Positions 10,055 to 19,937 of a stretch of DNA of 64,000 nt are shown in pieces. Under the pieces are notes generated by a model that made no database searches, was not told the origin of the DNA, and saw only the letters and a list, made by a program, of their open reading frames with translations. The translations under genes and the position numbers were made by a program. The stretch is from positions 146,913,745 to 146,977,744 of the forward strand of contig JAOWCC010001589.1 of NCBI GenBank assembly GCA_030867875.1. Direction: 5' to 3'. The stretch's first letter is position 1. Each line of letters starts with the position of its first letter. This stretch comes from Actinernus sp. WN-2022 (lineage: Eukaryota > Cnidaria > Anthozoa > Actiniaria > Actinernidae).

Positions 10055-10721
10055 GCTTCAATACGAAACGTAGAGGCCGCTTGTTGAAGCCTATGATATT
10101 GCCTTTCTCATCGCAAACTGTGAGGCGAATGTAGTTCCGCATTGTTCCTAGAGCTCGGACGGTTAGTGGTTGTAGTGAAACATATGTTGCTTTTGCAAAT
10201 CTTCCGCCTTGGATCTCTAAGCTAGCCAGAACACTAGAGGGCTTTCCCCGGAGAAGTGAGAAGCTGGACTCCACCACATCGCAGTGGACATACACTGTGT
10301 GGATCTTATCTTGGATCGTAACTTCGTAATCACCTTCTCCTACGGTTGCTTCAGTGGCGGCATCCCTCCCATCTTTATTAATACCCAACAGCGTGCAGAT
10401 ATTTCCGCTAAGTAGAATCGGTTTCTTGACTTCTAGGTTCCAAGATCTACTAAATGGAGGTTTCACAAATTTTATGATACCAGCAGTGATTGCGAATTTA
10501 AAGGCTTGTTGAAGGCTTGCCATATCGTGGTGCCCCTTAGCAATAGTGAGTGGGAATTCTATGCTTTCAGAGGTAGTCCACCAGAAAGTCGCATCCTCTG
10601 CCAAGTTCCACCAGCTGTTCTCAAAAGTGACCTCAACTAGCGAAATATTCTGGATAAGAATAGGTTGGTCAAAGTAGACCATCTGGTCAGCCGAGGTACA
10701 GGTGGCATTTAAGATTACCAT
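10047..10721 (-). CDS. Minor capsid (penton-like) protein, putative
   Basis: This 224-residue protein is beta-rich throughout with little helix, as expected of a single jelly roll. Features include an N-terminal strand pattern (VYFDQPILIQNISLVEVTF), a middle segment ending in VHCDVVESSF, and a C-terminal pair of strands (IRLTVCDEKGNIIGF ... RFVLKLE) that I associate with Polinton minor capsid proteins. It would form the vertices of the predicted capsid. The assigned start overlaps the divergent plus-strand gene at 10702 by 20 bp; an alternative Met at residue 14 would remove the overlap. Assignment is by pattern and context, not by a diagnostic motif. Confidence 0.55.
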   Translation of the reverse strand: MVILNATCTSADQMVYFDQPILIQNISLVEVTFENSWWNLAEDATFWWTTSESIEFPLTIAKGHHDMASLQQAFKFAITAGIIKFVKPPFSRSWNLEVKKPILLSGNICTLLGINKDGRDAATEATVGEGDYEVTIQDKIHTVYVHCDVVESSFSLLRGKPSSVLASLEIQGGRFAKATYVSLQPLTVRALGTMRNYIRLTVCDEKGNIIGFNKRPLRFVLKLE

Positions 10722-12267
10722 ATTCGCAATATTAAAGCCTGAAGTTTACTTCAATATTGTTTACTTCGATAGCTTCAATGTGTCTATATGGCAAGAGTTC
10801 AAGAAGAAATATCCGCATGCTGACTACTCTAAATTTAGCACTCAAGCCTCCGAGTTCAATGGGGATAGCCATTCATACATCATATTCGTAGACAAAGGTC
10901 GAGAACGTATAGGTATAGCCTATGGTTTAGAGGGTTACCATAACAAGGCCGACATACAAAAACGCATCGACGCCGCACTACATGGGCTGCAGCAGAAGAA
11001 CTTCCCACAGTCTCTACTACTAGCAGACAAGGCCAGGAAAATACGCCTTCCACCAGATTGGTCATCCGATTTATGGGGTAAAAAATCCTTTCAACTCCAA
11101 AATCTAACCATATATGTCAGCGAGGATAAGTACTTCACTGTAGGTGTACCAGACATCTTTTCAGACCTCGTTGTGTCATATGGTGGTGGGGCTAGTGGCG
11201 GACCCCAAGGTGGTAAGACTGTTGACATTCATAAGTGGCTCCAAGGTCCTAACATCGATTTCTGGCCACAACAGGTCAACTTCGCAATGTTTGTGGCCAC
11301 AGAAGGATGCGGTATCTACGTGGAAATGCTGGAACAACTACCAAAGCGTGTCGTATCGCTCCTACGATTCCACATATACTTTACAGCTCGCAAAGTCCTA
11401 CAGGAGATGGGTGATCCGCTTCCTGGAACCCCCCAATGGATGGCTTGGAAGAACCCCCACAGCAGATCGGTGTACCGCCGAATTTGTAAAGAGTTTAGCA
11501 TTCCTCTAAATGCCGATTTTTGGTTTCGGAAAGAACGTCTGGGAGGCCTAGGCACTACATACACATGGATACTAGCGGATAAGCGGTGGAATGTGAACCC
11601 CACTTGGGCCGATGATAGCGAATATAAGGCATTCAGTAGTGGAGACAAAGATGCCGAGCTCGATGCTGGAAGGACACGCATCAAGAACGAATGGGCAGCT
11701 GAGCAGTGGAAGCTATTTGTCCCAGCCACAGCCAACACTCATCCAGGATTGACAGTCGTTGGTCGCGGTCGGTTAAACCAGAGCACCGAGGCATATGTGA
11801 TTTGCGTGCTTGGATCACAGGAACTAGTAAAAGGATGATTACTTGGTAAATCTGGACATACACAGGAGAATCGTACGAAGTTCCTTGCGCTGCTTGAGGG
11901 CTTAATCGTAGCGCAGGGAATCTCCGATGGCATAGCTCGGTTTCAAAAGTATATTGGCAACGCCAATGTGGGCCTCGACTATGCATTCGCTCCAGGGGTA
12001 TGGCTTCTCCCAGGTAACATGGGCCTAGATTTCAAACCTGTGGTGGGATACAACAATAACCTCAAGATAGTCGGCGAAGATATGCGGCCCGGAATCAACA
12101 AGATCAATGGAACGCATATAAAAACGTCGAAAACTATGGAAGGTCCAGCATCAAAGGAGCAACCTGCAAAGCAACCTGCGAAGCAACCGCCAAACCGCCA
12201 CCAGTGGCAGCGGAGCCGCCTGCTGAGCAACAACAACAACAACAAACCAATCACGAAACTAACTTAA
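10702..12267 (+). pseudogene. Large uncharacterised Polinton protein, interrupted by TGA
   Basis: A first frame of 378 residues ends at a TGA (11836-11838), and the same frame then continues to 12267, so the natural product is about 520 residues. Visible features are a Gly-rich stretch (YGGGASGGPQGG, about residue 160), a conserved-looking core with WPQQVNFAMFVATEGCGIY (about 189-207) and RFHIYFTARKVLQEMGDPLP, and a low-complexity tail rich in Gln, Lys and Asn. Proteins with this core occur, as far as I recall, in cnidarian and other invertebrate Polintons, but I know of no assigned function. No protease or nuclease motif is evident. It is divergent from the penton-like gene and convergent with the membrane protein at 12318-13427. 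Confidence 0.65.
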
Positions 12268-12317
12268 CAGTTGTGGCTATTGTGGCAGTCGCGGCTGCGT
12301 GGATGATGTTTTGTTGA

Positions 12318-13427
12318 TTATCGCCGTCGTCCCGATGATTTATACTGCTCTATTACGAATATGACTACAGCTACGATTAACAACCAAGCATTCTTTGCTA
12401 GGAATCCCACAGCCACACCAGCCATACGAAATATGAAGCTTGCAATTGGTCCTATCAGTACAGGTAGGTTCTCCCCCAACTTTTTTCCTACTTTCTTTAA
12501 CCATTTGGCAACATCTTTGGCAATGTCAGACAAGCTCTTTGGTAGCGCGGGAACGCTCTTTGACAGCGCGGAAACTATAGCACCAATCACAGAGCCTGCT
12601 ACGACCAGCACGCTAACTACGCTAAACCCGTGCTTCTTGAAAATAGCTTTGATACGGTCTCGCAGTGACCTATGTTCTTCTAGGGCTTCTTTTCGGCGTT
12701 CGAGGGCATCTATTTTATTTTGGATATCGATTATCTCATTCTTAGCTGCTTCTTTCTGAGCTGGGGTTGACTTAGGGTCTTTAAATATCTCTTTTTCATT
12801 TTTGATATGCTCTTCTAGTTTTAGTTCTGCCTGTTCGACTTCCCTTGCTGCCTCTTCTAGGGTAGGCCCCAGAGTCCTTTTTAGGTCAGCCCCCATCTTC
12901 TTGTATCTTTCTCCTTTCTTAGTGGTCAAAGGTATAGGCTCCTCTTTGCTAGCCATCGCATGGAGCTCGATCCTACCACCCTTAATAATCTTACCATTCT
13001 TCCCGATCTTATCAGCCTCGATAGATACCTCTAACGTACCACGTATGCCTACGTCTGGGTAGAAATCACTTATTGTCTTAGCCAGATCTTCGCTTGTTTC
13101 TCTTGCGATTAGATCAGTGAATACCATATCCTTCCTCACCTCGATGAATGATGTTTCAGCCTGGCGATCTTTTGGCCTAGCACCCTGCGCAGTATAGTCG
13201 TGTCTGGTTTTCATTTCTATTTTCTCACCACCTACTGGGTCATCTGGTACGTTTGGGAACAAGGTATCCAGCTGCTCACGCAAATTCTTCAGGGTTTCGC
13301 GTTCAGAGTATCTACGATGTTCTTCAGCCCTAGCTTCATCCTTATCTTCCACGTCTACATCTTCCTCACGCCCCTCCGTTGCCATGTTGAAGATATGTTC
13401 TAATGGATATAAGGATTTAATATTCAA
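12318..13427 (-). CDS. Coiled-coil membrane protein of the Polinton
   Basis: The protein has 369 residues. The N-terminus is acidic (EDVDVEDKDEARAEEHRR). Residues about 185-262 form a long charged coiled coil (EAAREVEQAELKLEEHIKNE and following). The last 110 residues hold three hydrophobic segments, around 270-290, 318-340 and 342-361 (WLLIVAVVIFVIE), and a basic end SSGRRR. This suggests a membrane-anchored stalk protein, possibly a virion membrane or entry component (inference). It is transcribed divergently from the major capsid gene, with only 10 bp between start codons, so a shared bidirectional promoter is likely. The frame is intact. Confidence 0.65.
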   Translation of the reverse strand: MNIKSLYPLEHIFNMATEGREEDVDVEDKDEARAEEHRRYSERETLKNLREQLDTLFPNVPDDPVGGEKIEMKTRHDYTAQGARPKDRQAETSFIEVRKDMVFTDLIARETSEDLAKTISDFYPDVGIRGTLEVSIEADKIGKNGKIIKGGRIELHAMASKEEPIPLTTKKGERYKKMGADLKRTLGPTLEEAAREVEQAELKLEEHIKNEKEIFKDPKSTPAQKEAAKNEIIDIQNKIDALERRKEALEEHRSLRDRIKAIFKKHGFSVVSVLVVAGSVIGAIVSALSKSVPALPKSLSDIAKDVAKWLKKVGKKLGENLPVLIGPIASFIFRMAGVAVGFLAKNAWLLIVAVVIFVIEQYKSSGRRR

Positions 13428-13437
13428 TTCATAGTGG

Positions 13438-14697
13438 GTGAGACAAACAATGATATCATCAAAGCTCCATCCGGACTATGCTCCTAGGGAGGGTGAATCT
13501 CTCAAAGCCAGACGTGCTATCTATCGTATGAATTTAAACCCCGCGACTGCCAATCCAGGCGTAACTTTGGGAGTTGACGTTCCCACGCTCGGTGAAAACA
13601 GACTTCTAGTACCTGGCAGTCTGGCACTCCTAGCCAATATCACTCTATCTGGGGGTCATGCCGACAACAAATTGGTGGCTAATGTCAGACGTTGTTTGGT
13701 CTCGCAGCGGGTCACAAAAATGAATCTCGATATCTTAGAAGATTGTCCTAGGATCGATCTACCGCAGGCATATAGGGATCTCTATCTATCTACAGCAAAG
13801 CGAGGGGCGAGTATAGCGCAAGGTATTCAATCCGACAACGTGAACAAACTTCGCTCAAAGGCCGGCAATAAAGATACCTCGAATGCGGTTGACAATGCGA
13901 TACTGGCCGTATATGGTAGCAAGTACAATATACCTATCGATCACGACATTATCACGACTTACGGTGTCTTTTATCCACATGCGCTGCGCGAAGTCTTATC
14001 CTTTGCATTGACTCTAGCACCAACCACAGATGTAATAGTTGGATCTGACAGCACAAAAGTAGGCACATATCAGTTAACGAACATTGAGCTTGAATACCAA
14101 ACCATCGATAGTTCTGTTCTTGCGGCGCAGACCAAGCAAGTCTACGAATTTGGCAAAGACTTCATGTACAACCACATCGTGTATTTCAGTACCACTCCAG
14201 TCAACCTAGCAACCGACACACTTGTATCTGCAAATGTAGCCATCCTTCGTCGCTCTTTCACTGGACTTCTTCTTGTCTTTGTGGAGCAACATACCGCAGG
14301 CACCCGGGACAGCGAGAAGTTTGTAAATCCAGGCATCACCAAGGTCGAGATGGATGTAAATGGGCGCCCTAACGATCTCTTTCCTGCTGGTATGCTACCA
14401 GAGGACTTTTGGGAGTCAGCAAATAATTGGTTTTGTGGTGGACGTTTCGAAGAAACAACTACATCCATGACACCGCAAAAGTTCTACGAGAACAAGTTCG
14501 CTGTACTCATCGACTGTCGTACCTCTAAAGACAGCATCGTTCATGGGGATGGTATGGCCCAAATAGGCAGCGGACGAAATCTCCGGCTAAGGATTCATCG
14601 TAAGGGCAGTACAGGAACTGTGAATATGCATATATTTGTGCTTTCCGATGCTCAGGCAACTATTGAACGTGGGGGGCTGCTAAACATTAAATATTAG
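13438..14697 (+). CDS. Major capsid protein (double jelly-roll type), putative
   Basis: This intact 419-residue protein lies immediately upstream of the packaging ATPase, the usual partner of the capsid gene. It is strand-rich with repeated Val/Ile/Thr patterns, contains TLGENRLLVPGSLALL near residue 50, a long central domain and a second strand-rich domain from about 215 (YQLTNIELEYQTI). A late motif, AGMLPEDFWESANNWF, resembles capsid proteins of invertebrate Polintons. It is shorter than many Polinton capsid proteins. Met1 and Met5 are both possible starts. Its TAG stop directly abuts the ATG of the ATPase, indicating coupled expression. Confidence 0.65.
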   Translation: MRQTMISSKLHPDYAPREGESLKARRAIYRMNLNPATANPGVTLGVDVPTLGENRLLVPGSLALLANITLSGGHADNKLVANVRRCLVSQRVTKMNLDILEDCPRIDLPQAYRDLYLSTAKRGASIAQGIQSDNVNKLRSKAGNKDTSNAVDNAILAVYGSKYNIPIDHDIITTYGVFYPHALREVLSFALTLAPTTDVIVGSDSTKVGTYQLTNIELEYQTIDSSVLAAQTKQVYEFGKDFMYNHIVYFSTTPVNLATDTLVSANVAILRRSFTGLLLVFVEQHTAGTRDSEKFVNPGITKVEMDVNGRPNDLFPAGMLPEDFWESANNWFCGGRFEETTTSMTPQKFYENKFAVLIDCRTSKDSIVHGDGMAQIGSGRNLRLRIHRKGSTGTVNMHIFVLSDAQATIERGGLLNIKY

Positions 14698-15335
14698 ATG
14701 GATATGTTAGTAGAAACAATCCCATTTAATGCCCTGATAGTAGAGCCAACAAATTGTGGAAAGACTGCCTTTCTTGTGGAACAGCTTCGTGGAGCCTTCC
14801 GTGGAAAATTTGACTACATCGTATTGATATGCCCCACGCATGCCCACAACGAGACCTATAATGGATTCGCCATAGGCGACAAAAACTTTCGCGTTATATC
14901 ACCCTCACAGGTTGCCATAGATGCTGTATTAGGTGTGTGTACCACCTACTACAAAGGAACCAATACCCTCTTCGTCCTAGACGATTTTGCCGCTTCAAAG
15001 GACGTAAAAGGAAGGACTAGTAAACTCTCGAAACTGGGTTTTTCTGCTCGCCACATTGGTATTTCTGTTTGGGTGCTCACCCAGCACTCACGAGCATAAG
15101 TAAACCCTTCCGCGAAAATGTAGCCATGGTAGTGGCCGTTCATTTGGTGTCGGCTATAGATGGTAAGAAACTCTTCGAGGACTACGGTGAAGGTATAGAG
15201 TGGGATGAGAAAAGAAAGTTGCAATCAGAGCTCAAGGCCCACAAGTTTGCTCGCTTATGCTTTTGTTTGCGAAGTCCCTTCGAAGTTGTGTTAGAGCTAC
15301 CTGCACCTGTGGCATATCACGATATATTAAAGTAA
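14698..15335 (+). pseudogene. Genome-packaging ATPase (FtsK/HerA type), frameshifted
   Basis: Walker A is seen as VEPTNCGKTAFL (residues 15-26) and Walker B as LFVLDDFA (91-98), followed by the ISVWVLTQ motif near residue 125. The frame then stops at 15097-15099, while the C-terminal part continues in another register (15069-15335, including ISKPFRENVAMVV), so a frameshift lies near 15,070-15,095. The combined length of about 210 residues matches Polinton ATPases, which pump DNA into the capsid. It begins right after the capsid gene. The copy is inactive. Confidence 0.85.
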
Positions 15336-15345
15336 ACTTCAGGCG

Positions 15346-15900
15346 ATGGATAAAGAACTCAATGACATACTAGGTGAGGATGTGACAGGCCACCCACCCC
15401 ACCCCAGCAGTGGAGCTACATGTGAGGCTTGTAACCATCCCACCGATGAAGCACCTCGCATAGCAATAGGCGACTATTGGGAAGCTCTTTCGATTCTAGC
15501 CGTAACTGGTACGACGAAGGAATACCTAGGGAAGAATTTCTCTCTAGGGGACATTTCTAAACTGCCTGACAAAGACGTAGAACGCTTGCATACTAGATAC
15601 CAGGCCGTCTTAGCAAAGTAAATAACGAGCTGCTTAGTAAATAGAGCACTAAGTCTAGCAGTTAGTGCAACCGCATACATGCTGCCTATAGATTCTCAAC
15701 AAGAACTATTGAAGGATCTACAAGAAGACCACTTAGTCCGAAATGAGATATCTGCCATGGCTGGGTCGTTGTCTTACAGAGCAGGTTCCCTTATAGCAAT
15801 AACTAGTGCTTTATGTCACATTATTGCACATTATACGCCATGGGAAGGGATGGACGACGAAGTCGACGAATATGAAGTGGCTACCCCACAAATAGATCAA
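15346..15900 (+). pseudogene. Uncharacterised Polinton protein downstream of ATPase, broken
   Basis: The first part (15346-15621) has a CEACNH metal-binding-like motif (residues 27-32) and a helical segment (GDYWEALSILAVTGTTKEYL). After a stop at 15619-15621 the reading resumes in the same phase at 15679 with a Leu/Ala-rich helical region (LPIDSQQELLKDL ... AGSLSYRAGSLIA). The intervening bases suggest two small compensating indels. The end is replaced by an A/T-rich repeat at about 15,905. I have no function to offer; its place after the ATPase suggests a virion accessory protein. Confidence 0.5.
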
Positions 15901-15904
15901 GTAC

Positions 15905-15985
15905 TTATAATAATAATAATTAATGGACTTATATTGCGCAAGTTTCATGTGTATATGATCACTTGCGCATTACATGATATGTAAA
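15905..15985. repeat. Short A/T-rich repeat insertion
   Basis: (ATA)n leads into TTATATTGCGCAAGTTTC, with an inverted GCGCAAGT/ACTTGCGC pair. Related edges occur at 44,945-45,005 (TTATATTGCGCGTG ... GCGCATTAC) and near 1,395. It sits between the broken upstream gene and the integrase and probably removed both the C-terminus of the former and the N-terminus of the latter. Confidence 0.55.
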
Positions 15986-16359
15986 TAACTTATGTATAGC
16001 TTAGCCTAAATAATATAATGTTAAAAATTCATACTATGTGGCTGGAAAAACAGGCTATGTGGCAGATCTATTTACCGGCACCTCAATATGTACCACCTCA
16101 ATATGTCTCTACGCCAAACGAGGTTCATCAGGCCGACCTGCTCTTCCTTCCGCACGATCGTCCTGGGCGTGGACGAAAACTATATAAATATGCACTTACA
16201 GTTGTGGATGTCGCATCCAGATACAAAGAAGCCGAGCCATTAGCCACTAAAGAAGCTAAAGAAATCGCTGCGGCGTTCGAGCGAATCTATAAGCGAAGTC
16301 CACTGACATGGCCAAAACTTTTACAAGTCGATCCAGGACGTGAGTTTATCTCAAGCATG

Positions 16360-19333
16360 TTAAGGCCTGGTTCAGGAGTCAAATTTCGGGTAAAAACTGT
16401 TTTCCTTATTTCAGCACAGCCGAGTATGGTAAGTACGCCAAGTTTCTCACGATAATAGGTATCGCCATTCTTGACTACCTTAAGTAGTTTGTGTGTAGTA
16501 AAACGTGTCACGTGGTCTGTCACGTGACTTAGAACACGAAATCAGTAAATCAAAAACGCGGCTCCGAGTTTAAAACAGCTAGGATGATGAGTGTATATGT
16601 TTAGTTAAGGTTGAAGCCTTTTACCTAAATCAACTTAGAAAAGATGACTACAATGTTTCGTTAATGAGTAATTAAGACGGACATATGCAAAATAGGTCAC
16701 GTGACTTTTTGTACCCTTAATATCTCCTTATCTTTACACCATCGGGCAGAATCAGGCGACATTACTTAGTCACGTGACACGATCAAGCGCGCTGGATTTA
16801 AATTTTTGCTCCAGCGCACATGCCAAATAACAAAGAAAACTGCCTCAAACTGGTCTATGCCCTGAAAATATTGCCAATTTTGGGGTTTAAAAACTGATAT
16901 CCACAAAAATGTAAACACGGGATTTTAAAGTAGGGATGTTACGCTGCAATTTCCACTAATTTGGGGGTAGATTAAGTGGAATCTGCTGCCATTAAATAAA
17001 GGCTGAAGTTTGGGTTATTTCAGGTCGAAAACGTATGGAAAGCGTTCTCATTTGCTATTCAGGACTTATTTTCTCACGAAGTCTAATATCATTAAAAATT
17101 GTAAAAACGGGAAAATATTATTTTATAACTTATCTGTTATCGAGCGTTCTTTTATCGAAATCCGTTAAATATTTCTGCCATTAAAGTTTAAAAGTATTTC
17201 TAGCAGTGAAATTGTCCTTAATGCTTGCATATTAATCGACCTTTCAAAACTCCCGGGAGACCGGCAAGCTATAATAAGCTCCGCCTCCTGGGTTAAAATA
17301 GAAGAGACCGAAACAAAGGGGCGGCAGTGGAAAGCTAATTAGTCAATCGAGTTGGATAATCATATCAGCGGTAAGCGCCTGGCTTTTGAATTTGACAAAA
17401 CTGCAATAACAAATGCCAAAGAACTACATCAAAAAGTAAAGACGCATCAAGAGAAACTTTGCATTCGAATTTTATTCTCTATCACTGTTAGCGTTGTAAT
17501 TAGAATTACAATCTGATATAAAAAGGAAAATATTTTCACCGATCACGGACTTTTTATTTATTACTCTTTCTACACCAGCGTTATTTGTCTTACGCGGTTT
17601 GTAGCGTAGTGAATCCTACAGAATACAAACTATACTTTCTTCAGGAAAACTCGAAATCATCCCGATTCTTGAAAAATAACAATCCTGGATTCGGTAAGCG
17701 TTTTCACTAGAAGAAAATACCGGGCACTTATGAAACGATTTTGACAAGAAATTTCGGCCCGAATTTTGTATTTATCGCGCTGAGTTATAGATTTTTGCTT
17801 GCCTTCACCAATTCTTAAAATTCGTTAGAAAGCTCGAGACTACACAAATCTGGGATACACCGTTAAACACTAGAAAACTAAATCGGAATTCACGTTCCCA
17901 CTTCCAATCCCGGATTCGTTTTTATCGCGCATTCATCGAAAAGTATCCATGTGTTAGGACTAGCTTCTGATCAGTATTATAGTTAAGCGGCACTTTGCCT
18001 TTGGTATAAAACCAACGCGCTTTGTGAAATGACAAAACTTCAACGAAGAAAACAAGTTCAGAAATCAAGAGCGCATCACAAGCGATTAAACAGACGGATT
18101 GTTTATGTCTTAAGCTTTAAAACGAGACCTTTCCCACGATTATGTGTGGCCTAGAAGCGAACTGTTCCGAGAAATTATTTTCGGCTTTACTGATTGAACT
18201 CGAGTTGCGATTCTTTTACTGATATCTAGACTTCTAAGTGGTCAGATAAGCTTCAATTATATCTTATTTTAAAGCTACAAAAGTACATACATCTGTTTCT
18301 AAACCTTTAGGTCAGTGATGCGAACTTCTGAATATGATCGTTATTTTATGTTTAGTAAAGTGCTGTGATCTGAACCAACTCGTATTTTGACTTTAAAGCT
18401 ACAAAATTACAGAACTGTTTCCACGCAGTTTTATGATGCGCTCTCAAAGTGAGTGATCATGACTTTTCGTGTTTAAGAAAGCGCTTTGGTGAAGAGTTAA
18501 AAAAACTTTTATAGCTTGTATGGAGTTTGAAATCTTTCGCTTGGATAGCTCGTGCGAACAATGCCGAGGTTCACTTTTATTTAACTAGTTTCACAAATAT
18601 GGCACTAAAATAAAGATTGCTGAATTTGACTTAGGCTTTTCGAATAAGCTCTAAATAGAGACATTATACTCCATTTTAATTTTGACATGAGTCAAACCTC
18701 GAACGCAAACGAAATAGGTTTGGAACTCTTCGCGCGATAAAACTTATAACCCAAGTAGCCACGGCAAACTGATTTTGCGGTGATCTTTTACTGTAACCGA
18801 GTTTACCTATTTACCCAAGGTCTATTGAAATCTCTTAAAGAGCTTTGGGATTTCAGTTAGTCCCATGACAAGATAGATGACAGTGATTGACAGGCCCAAG
18901 AGCAAGTATGGGAATGAGATATTCCCAGAAGGATTCCCTAGCAGCCAATCACAAGCGCTTTGCTGAATATCTAATAAGGCGTATCATAATTATTCATATC
19001 TCACGGACGCGAGTAAATGTCGCCTAAAACAATGGGATTCTACCCGATGCGATAGTCATGTTTTCGAAGCGTGATCTGAAATACTGCGGGAGGAGTAATG
19101 TTTTAGCAGAGTCACTTTATATTTATATGGTATCGTCGCAGCCGCATTTCACTTAAACGATTTTATATAATTATGACGTCATCGATCACGTGATACGACA
19201 ACTATCCACTTAACAAATTTAAGAAAGTTGATATTGGTATTATGGTGTCATTAGATTTTGTTTAAACTGTTATTTCTGTCAGAAAACATTTTTTAACGTA
19301 CATCTATTTTCCGTTATATTAACCAGGCCTTAA
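16360..19333. mobile_element. 2,974-bp TIR element inserted in the integrase
   Basis: The ends are TTAAGGCCTGGTT and AACCAGGCCTTAA. The flanking CATG is present on both sides (16356-16359 and 19334-19337), giving a 4-bp duplication; joining the flanks gives a continuous integrase frame. No frame of useful length is seen inside, so it is non-autonomous. It contains several CACGTGAC motifs and an inner inverted pair (CATCGGGCAGAAT) at 16,740 and 19,049. Confidence 0.8.
16740..19049. mobile_element. Inner CATCGGGCAGAAT element
   Basis: CATCGGGCAGAATCAGGCGACAT at the left is matched near the right end by ATGTCGCC and ATTCTACCCGATG (inverted). The same terminal pattern, and a shared subterminal block (TGACAGTGATTGAC), occur in the element at 29,412-31,195. 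It could be a separate nested insertion or the subterminal repeats of the surrounding element. No coding capacity is seen. Confidence 0.6.
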
Positions 19334-19937
19334 CATGCTTGAGATGGGTGCTGTTTCTCCAATGCTGGCTAAGCAAGGAGTTTCTGTAAGGCGTGGGCGT
19401 GTGGATATCCATAGAGATCAAGCAATTGTTGAGCGATTCAACCAAACCCTGTCTGAGAGGCTATTCGGACATCAGTATGCTCAAGAAATGGTGCTTGCTT
19501 CGCAAGGAAAGGACGATAGGTCGGTTGAGTGGGTAGCTCGTCTACCTGCAGTTATCAAAGCTTTGGACAACGAATCTACGCGTTTGACAGGAAAACAACC
19601 GGCCCTAGCGATTGCCGGAAAGGAAATCGAATCGAACCCAGCAGAGCCTGCGCACTATGGGCGTCTCGTTGGTCTCAAAGAGAAAAGGCTTCCATTCGAC
19701 GTTGGTGTTCGATATCTATATGCGCCTGGTGAGCTTGAAGGTGGTTGCCGTCGTGCAACTGACCCTATATGGAGTTTGGAAACATATAGTATTTCACGTA
19801 GTATGGTTTCTTTGGGACAGCCAGTTCTGTACTATTTGTATTCGGAGTACGTTTCGAAGAAACAACCAAAGCTTCGATTCGTGCGTGAAGAACTGCAAGT
19901 GGTGCCTAGGGATACAGAACTGCCTCCAAATGGAATT

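Noticed and set aside
11316..11986. Minus-strand frames inside the large Polinton gene
   Set aside because: Shadows of the plus-strand gene; no domain and inconsistent with neighbouring gene layout.
13438..14697. Capsid-like protein as a host gene
   Set aside because: It lies between the Polinton TIRs, abuts the packaging ATPase start codon and shares gene order with Polintons.
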